From assembly GCA_964541605.1 (NCBI GenBank), contig CAZIQY010000030.1, positions 1-31,753 of the forward strand: 31,753 bases of DNA, written 5' to 3'. This stretch comes from CAZIQY01 sp964541605. Its GTDB lineage: Bacteria; Desulfobacterota; Syntrophia; Syntrophales; UBA2185. The position numbers and the translations under genes are program-made. The notes beneath the pieces are model-generated. The model saw only the letters and a program-made list of their open reading frames with translations, made no database searches and was not told the origin of the DNA. This document shows positions 22,771 through 29,697 of the stretch, one piece after another (within the stretch, counting starts at the first letter, position 1; the number at the start of each line of letters is the position of its first letter).

Positions 22771-23283
22771 ATGTTAATTGGGAAACGTTTAATCGGGATT
22801 TTGGTTTGTATCGCTTTCACCTTCGGGTTGGCCGGCGTAAGTCTCGCCGCGTGGGGAACGAAGGAACTGGAAACGGAAAAAATCGCTGTGAACCTCGTGC
22901 GTGAGGCCGCCCGGGGAGGATACGGGATCGTGACCACACAGGAACTCAAGGGATGGGTGGATCAGAAGAAGAGCATGTTGATTGTGGACACCATGCCCTA
23001 TGCGGACAGCTATGTGAAACAGCATATCCCCGGCGCTGTCAGCATGGTATTCCCGATTCCGGAAATGAAAACACTGGATGATAAAGCAAAAGCAGATCTT
23101 GTAAAGCTCCTCGGACCGGACAAAAACCGGCTCATCGTCTTTTACTGCGGTTTCGTCAAATGCACCCGCAGCCACAACGGCGCCATGTGGGCAGTGAAGC
23201 TCGGCTACAAGAACGTTTATCGCCATCCCGGCGGTATCAAGGCATGGGACGAAGCGGACTACCCGGTCGGTAAAGTGAAATAA
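22771..23283 (+). CDS. Exported rhodanese-like protein
   Basis: About 170 residues: a signal peptide (LIGILVCIAFTFGLAGVSLA, cut near LAA before WGTKE) and one rhodanese domain (about 55-170) with LIVDTMPYADSYVKQHIPGA, the active-site loop FYCGFVKCTRSHNGA (C126, plus a second Cys at 131) and GYKNVYRHPGGIKAWDEADYP. It probably transfers sulfur or acts in thiol or selenium chemistry in the periplasm. The loop differs from the usual CRxGxR. ATG 22771 is chosen because GAGGAGG lies 9 nt upstream; the in-frame ATG at 22753 overlaps that site. The gene is bracketed by two related MITE-like repeats. Confidence 0.8.
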   Translation: MLIGKRLIGILVCIAFTFGLAGVSLAAWGTKELETEKIAVNLVREAARGGYGIVTTQELKGWVDQKKSMLIVDTMPYADSYVKQHIPGAVSMVFPIPEMKTLDDKAKADLVKLLGPDKNRLIVFYCGFVKCTRSHNGAMWAVKLGYKNVYRHPGGIKAWDEADYPVGKVK

Positions 23284-23394
23284 TCTGCCGACAAATTGCG
23301 ACATCGGAGACGGTTATATTGCCTGGGGACGGCTCCTTCGGCACATATCCGGGCATCGTTTATCCGACTTATTGTTTTCCGATTTTTTATTATT

Positions 23395-23527
23395 GATGCT
23401 CTCGTAATAGTCTAATTCTGTCATTTCGAGGAGCAAAGCGATGAGAAATCTTTAATTATTTCAAGATTTCTCCCTGCGGTCGAAATGACATGACGGGTGT
23501 TTTCCGACTTTTTACGAAGTTGTCATC
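23395..23527 (+). repeat. MITE-like element, copy 2, with long imperfect palindrome
   Basis: Ends GATGCTCTCGTAATAGTC on the left and, inverted on the right, GATGACAACTTCGTAAAAAGTC. The core (23419-23490) is an imperfect hairpin with arms TGTCATTTCGA...GAGAAATCTT and AAGATTTCTC...TCGAAATGACA, a common intergenic repeat type. It fills most of the 334-nt gap between the rhodanese and arsS genes; the rest of that gap (23284-23394 and 23528-23617) shows nothing further except the arsS ribosome site. Confidence 0.65.
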
Positions 23528-23617
23528 GTTGCATTTACATGTCATCCCCGTAATATACGAAAGACGGACCCCGCAAAACTATCAACGATTAGAATCCATA
23601 AATGGAGAGATGCAATC

Positions 23618-24606
23618 ATGAACGACTTTGATGCAAGAATAAGGGAAATATTCCCTGAGGGACTCTGGAGCCAGGGGATCGATACCCTGCAGATCAACAT
23701 CGGCAGGCATTGCAACCTGGCATGCGCCCACTGCCATCTGGAATGCTCTCCCGGTCGGACGGAAATGATGTCGTGGGCAACCATAAAAAAGATTCTGGCG
23801 CTTACGGAGGGGAATGCCTTCAGTCTGGTGGAATCACCGGCGGCTCTCCCGAACTGCATCCGGATATCATCCGCTTCATTACGGCACTGCGGGACAGGGG
23901 ACAAACGGTTCAGATGCGCACCAACCTCACAGCCCTCATAGAATCTCCCGCAAAAGAAATCATCTCTCTTCTAAGGGACAAACAAGTGGGGCTTGTCGGT
24001 TCCATGCCCTGTTACCTGGAGGAAAATGTGAATGCCCAGAGGGGCCCCGACGTCCATCGGAGAAGTATCGCGGCGCTGCGCCTCCTCAACGAGACAGGTT
24101 ACGGCATGGAAAACGGACTGCCCCTGACCCTGGTCTACAACCCGGGCGGTCCCTTTCTGCCGCCCGATCAATCAGTCCTTGAGGAAGCCTATCGCCATGA
24201 GTTGAAAGCGCGTTTCAATATTTCATTCAGCAGACTGATCGTGCTGACGAACATGCCTTTGGGGCGTTTCAGGCGACATCTTGAACAGCACAGTGAAACG
24301 GAAAGCTATCTGTCCATTCTCAAAAATTCCTTCAATCCGGCCACTGTTGACGGTTTGATGTGCCGCCATCAGATCAGCATCGACTGGGACGGGACGGTGT
24401 ATGATTGCGATTTCAACCTGGCTCTTGGCATGACGGTCAATCACGGCGCCCCGGACAGGGTCGAAGATTTCGACAGTTCTCTGCTGAGAAAGCGACGGAT
24501 CGTTACCGGCGTTCATTGTTTCGGATGCACCGCCGGGGCGGGATCGTCCTGCTCGGGAGCGTTGCTCTCCTGCATCCGAGAAAAAGCCGGTCAGAATCTC
24601 TCATGA
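23618..24606 (+). pseudogene. arsS: ArsS-type radical SAM protein, single-base frameshift
   Basis: Two overlapping frames make one ArsS-like protein (NCBIfam arsenosugar biosynthesis radical SAM (seleno)protein). Frame 1 from ATG 23618 holds the 4Fe-4S motif CNLACAHC and HLECSPGRTEMM. Frame 2 takes over at ITGGSPELHPDIIRF (from 23833) and has SMPCYLEENVNAQRG, VYNPGGPFLPP, LTNMPLGRF, FNPATVDGLMCR, DCDFN and the Cys-rich end HCFGCTAGAGSSC. The join is at about 23825-23833, where GTGGAATC should be GTGGAAATC: one A is missing. In-frame reading would give about 330 residues, the family length. Both halves are otherwise intact, so this is a recent mutation, a sequence error or recoding. GGAGAG precedes the ATG. 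The stop overlaps the DUF3047 start. Confidence 0.8.
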
Positions 24607-25313
24607 AAATACTGAAAGCCGTCTTTATATTGCTGATTCTTGTGTCGGCCTTTCATGCCCTTGCGACAGAAAAGAAGGTTCTCTTCCGCGAGGACTTCAA
24701 CAACCTCGAAAACTGGGAACCCCTTTATTTTCCCAAAATCAAGACGCACTCGACATACGCCATCACAAAAGACGGGGCGCGATCGTACCTCAGAACGGAA
24801 AGCCGCGCTTCTGCATCGGCCATCGTTTACCGGAAAACGTTCAATGTCTATGACTATCCCAAGATGTCCTGGCGATGGAAGGCAGACAATGTATATACAA
24901 GAGGAAATCCGAAGGAAAAAACCGGCGATGATTATCCCATACGGGTATATGTTATGTTTCAGTACGATCCGAACAAGGCGGAGATGGCGGAAAAGCTGCG
25001 CTACGGTATAGCAAAAACCATTTATGGCACATACCCGCCTCACAGCACCATGAACTATGTTTGGACGGGCCATGAGATTACGGAGCGAATCATCGCCAGT
25101 CCCTACACGGACAAGGCAAAAATGTTCATTCTGGAAAAGGGCAGACAAAAAACAGGTGTGTGGGTTGAGGAAAGTGTGAATATTCTCGAAGATTACAGAA
25201 AGGCTTTCGGAAAGGATCCGCCCGCGACGGCAGGTATCGCCGTCATGAACGACTCGGATAACACGGGGGAAGGGGCTGTTTCCTATATTGACTTTATCGA
25301 GGTCTTTAAATAG
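24603..25313 (+). CDS. DUF3047 family exported protein
   Basis: A 236-residue protein with signal peptide (MKILKAVFILLILVSAFHAL, cut near ALA/TEKK) and a DUF3047 domain: FREDFNNLENWEPLYFPK, a central YPKMSWRWKADNVY and DDYPIRVYVMF, then NYVWTGHE and a final VMNDSDNTGEGAVSYIDFIEV. It resembles a beta-sandwich carbohydrate-binding fold, but its role is unknown. The start ATG at 24603 overlaps the arsS stop (ATGA), showing coupling; an ORF search would extend it to 24405 inside arsS. It is likely periplasmic. Confidence 0.78.
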   Translation: MKILKAVFILLILVSAFHALATEKKVLFREDFNNLENWEPLYFPKIKTHSTYAITKDGARSYLRTESRASASAIVYRKTFNVYDYPKMSWRWKADNVYTRGNPKEKTGDDYPIRVYVMFQYDPNKAEMAEKLRYGIAKTIYGTYPPHSTMNYVWTGHEITERIIASPYTDKAKMFILEKGRQKTGVWVEESVNILEDYRKAFGKDPPATAGIAVMNDSDNTGEGAVSYIDFIEVFK

Positions 25314-25355
25314 AAAGACGTTGCAAACAATAAAACAACATGAAAGCGTACTGTC

Positions 25356-26522
25356 ATGAATCTGATCTATCTTGACAATGCGGCCACCTCCTGGCCGAAA
25401 CCTGAACAAACACTGCTGGCGATGGAGCGTTATCAGCGGATTGTCGGCGGCAGTCCGGGCCGTTCGGCGCACCGCCTGTCCATCGAGGCGGGACGGATCG
25501 TCATGGAAACAAGAGACTCCCTCGCACGCCTGTTCGGAGCGGAAGATTCCTTTCAGATCGTTTTTACGAAGAACGCCACGGAAGCGCTGAACCTGGCCAT
25601 CGGCGGGCTTCTGTCGCCGGGCGATCATGTCATCACATCCGCCATGGAGCACAATTCGGTGATGAGGCCCCTGCGGGCATTAGAATCCCGGGGCATGGAG
25701 CTAGCGGTCATTCCCTGTTCACCTGAAGGCGAGTTGAACCCAGATGATCTGCTTCCCGCCATCAAGAGCGCCACGAAAGCCGTCGTCCTGACCCATGCCT
25801 CCAATGTGACGGGGACGATCATGCCCATACGGGAAATCGGGAACATCGCAAGGAAACACGGCGTCATTCTCTGTGTGGACGCGGCACAGACAGCGGGAGC
25901 GATGCCGATCCACGTTGAGGAAATGAACATCGACCTTCTCGCTTTTACCGGCCACAAGTCGCTCTTCGGCCCACAGGGCACGGGAGGTCTCTACATCCGC
26001 AAGGGTCTCGAAAAGGTGATTTCTCCTCTCCTGCTCGGCGGAACGGGGAGTCGATCGGAATTTGAACAGCAGCCCGATTTCATGCCCGACAGATATGAAT
26101 CCGGCACACCGAACACGCTTGGCCTTGCGGGACTTGGCGCCGGCATCGACTATATCTTGGGAAGGGGCGTCGATAACATCCGCGACGAGGAAATCATGCT
26201 GACCAGACGTTTTCTGGACGGTCTGAAATCGATCAGCGGTATCAACATATATGGACCGGGTGACGCGTCGCGTCAGATCCCCGTTGTATCTTTCAATATC
26301 GACGGGATGATGCCCTCGGATGTGTCTTTGATCCTCGACGAACAGTTCGGCGTCATGTCCAGGCCGGGACTGCACTGCGCTCCCGCCGCCCATAGAACCA
26401 TCGGGACATTCCCCGCCGGGACGGTCCGGTTCAGCTTCGGATATTTCAACACCGTAGAGGAAATTGACCGCGCCCTGAAGGCGGTGCAGCATCTGGCCGG
26501 TCGCCAAGGTCATGGAAAGTAA
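25356..26522 (+). CDS. Cysteine desulfurase family protein (TIGR01977 type)
   Basis: A 388-residue PLP-dependent class V aminotransferase-fold enzyme that would remove sulfur or selenium from cysteine or selenocysteine. It has YLDNAATSWPKP at the start, MEHNSVMRPL, VDAAQTAGAMPI, the PLP lysine K201 in FTGHKSLFGPQGTGGLY and the catalytic C341 in RPGLHCAPAAHRTIGT. The TIGR01977 subfamily is the one repeatedly found with yedF and a DUF3343 gene in selenium-using bacteria, and both follow here in order. It is therefore more likely to feed selenium to SelD than to serve Fe-S assembly. The ribosome site is weak. Confidence 0.88.
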   Translation: MNLIYLDNAATSWPKPEQTLLAMERYQRIVGGSPGRSAHRLSIEAGRIVMETRDSLARLFGAEDSFQIVFTKNATEALNLAIGGLLSPGDHVITSAMEHNSVMRPLRALESRGMELAVIPCSPEGELNPDDLLPAIKSATKAVVLTHASNVTGTIMPIREIGNIARKHGVILCVDAAQTAGAMPIHVEEMNIDLLAFTGHKSLFGPQGTGGLYIRKGLEKVISPLLLGGTGSRSEFEQQPDFMPDRYESGTPNTLGLAGLGAGIDYILGRGVDNIRDEEIMLTRRFLDGLKSISGINIYGPGDASRQIPVVSFNIDGMMPSDVSLILDEQFGVMSRPGLHCAPAAHRTIGTFPAGTVRFSFGYFNTVEEIDRALKAVQHLAGRQGHGK

Positions 26523-26543
26523 TGAAAGGAGATATCTTATATT

Positions 26544-27161
26544 ATGAAAAACATCATTGACGCGAAAGGACTGGCCTGCCCCCAGCCCGTCATATTGACC
26601 AAAAAAGCGCTGGAACGGCAGGATGAAATAATGGTAATCGTGGACAACGCCACAGCCGTTGAGAACGTCAGGCGCATGGGAACGAGATCAGGCTGTGACG
26701 TTGACACCGAGAAGAAAGAGGACGGCACGTTCCATATCCATCTCTCGAAGAAAGGAGAAAAGGCGCCAAATGGGACAACAGAAAAATTCCCTGTCGAACC
26801 GGCCGATTTCAGCTGCACGACAGTGGGACCTCTTGTCGTGGTCATATCATCCGACCGGATGGGGCGGGGAGATGACGAACTTGGTCATGTCCTCATGAGA
26901 AGCTTCATCCATACCCTCTTGACGCTGGAACCTCTTCCGGAAACATTGATTTTCTACAACACCGGCGTCAAGTTGACGGTCAAAGGATCGGAAGTCATCG
27001 ACGATCTCAAAGAAATCGAGGCATCCGGTGTTTCCATTCTCGTCTGCGGCACATGTCTGAATTATTTCGGCATCTCAGGCGATCTTGCCTGCGGGATCGT
27101 CTCCAACATGTACGACATCACCTCGAGCATGGCGGCGGCTGGGAGGCTGGTCATTCCGTGA
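26544..27161 (+). CDS. yedF: Selenium metabolism protein YedF
   Basis: A 205-residue fusion of the TIGR03527 type. Residues 1-75 are a TusA/SirA sulfur-carrier domain (IDAKGLACPQPVILTKKAL, with the active Cys in CPQP). Residues about 90-205 are a DsrE-like domain (PLVVVISSDRMGRGDDELG, ILVCGTCLNYFGISGDLACG). It is thought to carry or transfer selenium or sulfur; the exact reaction is not settled. AAAGGAG lies upstream at rather long spacing (12 nt). The stop overlaps the GTG of the next gene. Confidence 0.88.
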   Translation: MKNIIDAKGLACPQPVILTKKALERQDEIMVIVDNATAVENVRRMGTRSGCDVDTEKKEDGTFHIHLSKKGEKAPNGTTEKFPVEPADFSCTTVGPLVVVISSDRMGRGDDELGHVLMRSFIHTLLTLEPLPETLIFYNTGVKLTVKGSEVIDDLKEIEASGVSILVCGTCLNYFGISGDLACGIVSNMYDITSSMAAAGRLVIP

Positions 27162-27385
27162 CGGATCAGGAAGTCTATCACGTTGTTCTGTTCAATTCCG
27201 TCCATCACGCCTTGCGATCAGAAAAGATCCTCAAGGAAATGGGGATCTCTCACAAGCTCATTCCCGTTCCCCGTCATATCAGCTCCGATTGCGGCGTCTG
27301 CCTGCGCTTTACGGCGGATCTCAGGAGCCTGATTGAAGAGGCGCTAACCGGCAAAGTGGAGATCCGCGAGATTCGCCCCATGTAA
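27158..27385 (+). CDS. DUF3343 family putative Se/S carrier protein
   Basis: A 75-residue protein: VTDQEVYHVVLFNSVHHAL, then HKLIPVPRHISSDCGVCLRF and RSLIEEALTG. This is the DUF3343 pattern: a small alpha-beta fold with a conserved SSDCGVCLRF motif whose two Cys may carry sulfur or selenium. The GTG at 27158 overlaps the yedF stop (GTGA), and a GGGAGG lies 11 nt before it. It is the last gene of the desulfurase-yedF-DUF3343 unit. Confidence 0.83.
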   Translation: MTDQEVYHVVLFNSVHHALRSEKILKEMGISHKLIPVPRHISSDCGVCLRFTADLRSLIEEALTGKVEIREIRPM

Positions 27386-27459
27386 TTTCAATATGAAAGG
27401 GGCCGGATCCCTGGCCGTACCTTTCCTTCGAAAAAAATAAAACGCGACTGAAAAAATAC

Positions 27460-27511
27460 TTGACAGGCCGCAGATGAACTGTTACGGTGTAACTAAACTG
27501 GAATGGTTCCG
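27460..27511 (+). promoter_or_regulatory. Promoter and operator-like palindromes of the Fur/PerR gene
   Basis: TTGACA (27460-27465) with a weak TACGGT -10 (27483-27488) after 17 nt. A perfect dyad GTTAC-GGT-GTAAC (27481-27493) overlaps the -10, and TGGAATGGTTCCG (27499-27511) follows just before the ATG. The second motif recurs, as a perfect palindrome, upstream of the catalase. Autoregulation is likely. Confidence 0.5.
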
Positions 27512-27515
27512 GGTT

Positions 27516-27962
27516 ATGCCACCGACAAGAGAAACAATTATCCAGCATTTAAAAGACAAGGGGTTGAAAATCACCCCTCAGCGGCTCGCTATTATCGACG
27601 TACTGGTTGAGAAAGGCGACCTTCATCCAACCGCATCCTTTATTCACGAAGAGGCCAAAAAGAAAGACAACAAATTGAGCCTGTCCACAACATACGCAAC
27701 GCTCAATGAGTTTTCCCGGCGCGGCATTCTCAGGATGCTTCAGTTCGACCGCATGGAAAACCGCTTTGAGCGGAACCCTGAAGAACACATCAATCTCATC
27801 TGTGAGAGATGCGGGAAGATCATCGATTACAAACTCCCCGCCGCATTCAATCAGAATGAGGTGGCGGATAATACGGGGTTCCTGATCACGGATTCCAGGC
27901 TTGAGTATTACGGATACTGCGGCAGTTGCATTCACGACAAGAGACATGGCCGCCATTCGTGA
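27516..27962 (+). CDS. Fur family transcriptional regulator, probably PerR-like
   Basis: A 148-residue metalloregulator. The N-terminal winged helix has LKITPQRLAIIDVL, GDLHPTASFIHEEA and LSLSTTYATLNEF. The dimerisation and metal domain has HINLICERCGK and a second CGSC pair, giving the CxxC...CxxC structural zinc site. The HPTA histidine and the position directly before a catalase suggest a peroxide sensor (PerR) rather than an iron sensor; this is an inference. The start ATG 27516 is preferred over the upstream start at 27474, which would place the operator palindromes inside the gene. It probably represses itself and the catalase gene. Confidence 0.82.
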   Translation: MPPTRETIIQHLKDKGLKITPQRLAIIDVLVEKGDLHPTASFIHEEAKKKDNKLSLSTTYATLNEFSRRGILRMLQFDRMENRFERNPEEHINLICERCGKIIDYKLPAAFNQNEVADNTGFLITDSRLEYYGYCGSCIHDKRHGRHS

Positions 27963-27999
27963 TAGCTCGACCCAACTCAAATTTTTTTGGTGTTTAACA

Positions 28000-28012
28000 T
28001 GGAATGATTCCA
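28000..28012 (+). promoter_or_regulatory. Putative PerR operator upstream of catalase
   Basis: TGGAAT-G-ATTCCA is a perfect 6-1-6 palindrome 55 nt before the catalase start. Nearly the same site, TGGAATGGTTCC, lies before the Fur/PerR gene at 27499. A shared site at regulator and peroxide-defence gene is typical of PerR control. Confidence 0.55.
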
Positions 28013-28067
28013 GATTAGAAAAGAAAAATATTAAACGAAACAATCAAACTTAAGAAAGGAGATTATG

Positions 28068-29525
28068 ATGAAAAAGAAAAAACTGACAACCAGAGCCGGA
28101 GCTCCCGTAGTGGACAACCAGAATGTACTGACCACCGGAAAACGGGGCCCGCAACTGCTTCAGGATGTCTGGTTCCTGGAGAAACTGGCCCACTTCGATC
28201 GTGAAGTGATACCGGAGCGTCGCATGCACGCCAAGGGTTCCGGCGCCTTCGGCACCTTCACCGTCACCCACGACATCACCAAGTTCACCAAAGCGAAAAT
28301 CTTCTCCAAGGTCGGCAAGAAAACGGACTGCTTCCTCCGCTTTTCCACTGTCGCCGGAGAACGCGGCGCCGCCGATGCCGAGCGGGACATTCGCGGCTTC
28401 GCGATGAAGTTCTACACCGAAGAGGGTAACTGGGACCTCGTGGGCAACAACACGCCCGTATTCTTTTTGCGCGACCCCCTGAAATTCCCCGACCTCAACC
28501 ACGCCGTAAAACGGGACCCCCGCACCAACCTGCGCAGCGCTCTCAACAACTGGGACTTCTGGACATCACTCCCCGAGGCCCTGCACCAGGTCACCATTGT
28601 CATGAGCGACCGGGGCATCCCGGCCACCTATCGCCACATGCACGGTTTCGGCAGTCACACCTTCAGCTTCATCAACGCCAAAAACCAGCGCTTCTGGGTC
28701 AAGTTCCACCTTAAGACCCAGCAGGGCATCAAAAACCTGACCGACCAGGAGGCGGAGGCGGCCATCGGCAAGTGCCGGGAGAGTCACCAGCGGGATCTGT
28801 ACTACAGCATCGAAAACGGCGATTTTCCCCGCTGGATTTTCTCTGTGCAGATCATGCCGGAAAAGGATGCGGTAAATTATAAATTCCATCCCTTTGACCT
28901 GACCAAAGTCTGGCTGAAAAAGGATTATCCCCTCATAGAGGTGGGCGTCCTCGAACTGAACAAAAACCCGGAGAACTACTTTGCCGATGTGGAGCAATCA
29001 GCCTTCAACCCGGCGAATGTCGTCCCCGGCATCGGCTTTTCGCCCGACAAGATGCTCCAGGGACGTCTGTTCTCCTACGGCGACGCTCAGCGATACCGGC
29101 TCGGCGTCAACCACCAACAGATTCCGGTCAACGCCCCCCGCTGCCCTTACAACAGCTTCCACCGCGACGGCGCTATGCGGGTGGATGGCAATTACGGCAG
29201 TACCTTGGGGTACGAGCCGAACAGTTACGGAGAGTGGCAGGAGCAGCCAGCCTTCTCCGAACCGCCGCTGAAGCTGGAAGGGGACGCATATCATTGGAAT
29301 TTCCGGGAAGACGATGACGACTACTATACCCAGCCAGGCCTTTTGTTCCGCCTGATGAGCCTTGCCCAGCAGAAGGTTTTGTTTGAGAACACCGCCCGTG
29401 CCATGGGCGATGCACCGGAGATGATCAAGGTCCGCCACATCGGGAATTGCATGAAGGCCGACTCGGCATACGGTAAAGGAGTAGCGAAAGCCCTGGGCAT
29501 TCCGCTGAGCAAGATGCCCAAGTAG
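28068..29525 (+). CDS. katA: Monofunctional heme catalase (small-subunit type)
   Basis: A 485-residue catalase that breaks down hydrogen peroxide to water and oxygen. Active-site features: the distal His in RRMHAKGSGAFG (about residue 55), Asn in LVGNNTPVFF and the proximal heme Tyr in RLFSYGDAQRYRLG. FSTVAGERGAADAERD is the catalase signature. The length fits the small-subunit clade 3. The two tandem ATGs at 28065 and 28068 follow AAAGGAG; the second has the better spacing. There is no signal peptide, so it is cytoplasmic. In an anaerobe it would protect oxygen-sensitive enzymes such as the radical SAM and selenoproteins nearby. Confidence 0.95.
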   Translation: MKKKKLTTRAGAPVVDNQNVLTTGKRGPQLLQDVWFLEKLAHFDREVIPERRMHAKGSGAFGTFTVTHDITKFTKAKIFSKVGKKTDCFLRFSTVAGERGAADAERDIRGFAMKFYTEEGNWDLVGNNTPVFFLRDPLKFPDLNHAVKRDPRTNLRSALNNWDFWTSLPEALHQVTIVMSDRGIPATYRHMHGFGSHTFSFINAKNQRFWVKFHLKTQQGIKNLTDQEAEAAIGKCRESHQRDLYYSIENGDFPRWIFSVQIMPEKDAVNYKFHPFDLTKVWLKKDYPLIEVGVLELNKNPENYFADVEQSAFNPANVVPGIGFSPDKMLQGRLFSYGDAQRYRLGVNHQQIPVNAPRCPYNSFHRDGAMRVDGNYGSTLGYEPNSYGEWQEQPAFSEPPLKLEGDAYHWNFREDDDDYYTQPGLLFRLMSLAQQKVLFENTARAMGDAPEMIKVRHIGNCMKADSAYGKGVAKALGIPLSKMPK

Positions 29526-29669
29526 GGCAGGAAGCGGTCGAATGCCGAAGGACAAAACAAAATTATCAAAGAAATATACGAGGAGAACGGCATGAAAATT
29601 AAGGCGCCGGCATCCGATAACCCGCAATCAGTCGACGAGGGGCTTCCCGGTGGAGACAGCGGGCGGCCC

Positions 29670-29697
29670 CCGTCATCCGGACGGCGCTTTTCATTTT
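29670..29697 (+). terminator. Weak terminator after the catalase gene
   Basis: CCGTC-ATCCG-GACGG is followed by CGC and TTTTCATTTT. The stem is only 5 bp of strong pairs, and the T-tract overlaps the selB stop codon region, so it could work for the plus strand. The rest of the 29526-29690 gap shows no gene I trust. Confidence 0.35.

Noticed and set aside
24405..24602. N-terminal extension of the DUF3047 frame
   Set aside because: It overlaps conserved arsS codons in another frame and hides a clear signal peptide that begins at 24603.
27483..27515. Longer start of the Fur/PerR gene (27474)
   Set aside because: It would put both palindromes and the -10 region inside the coding sequence and add residues not found in Fur proteins.
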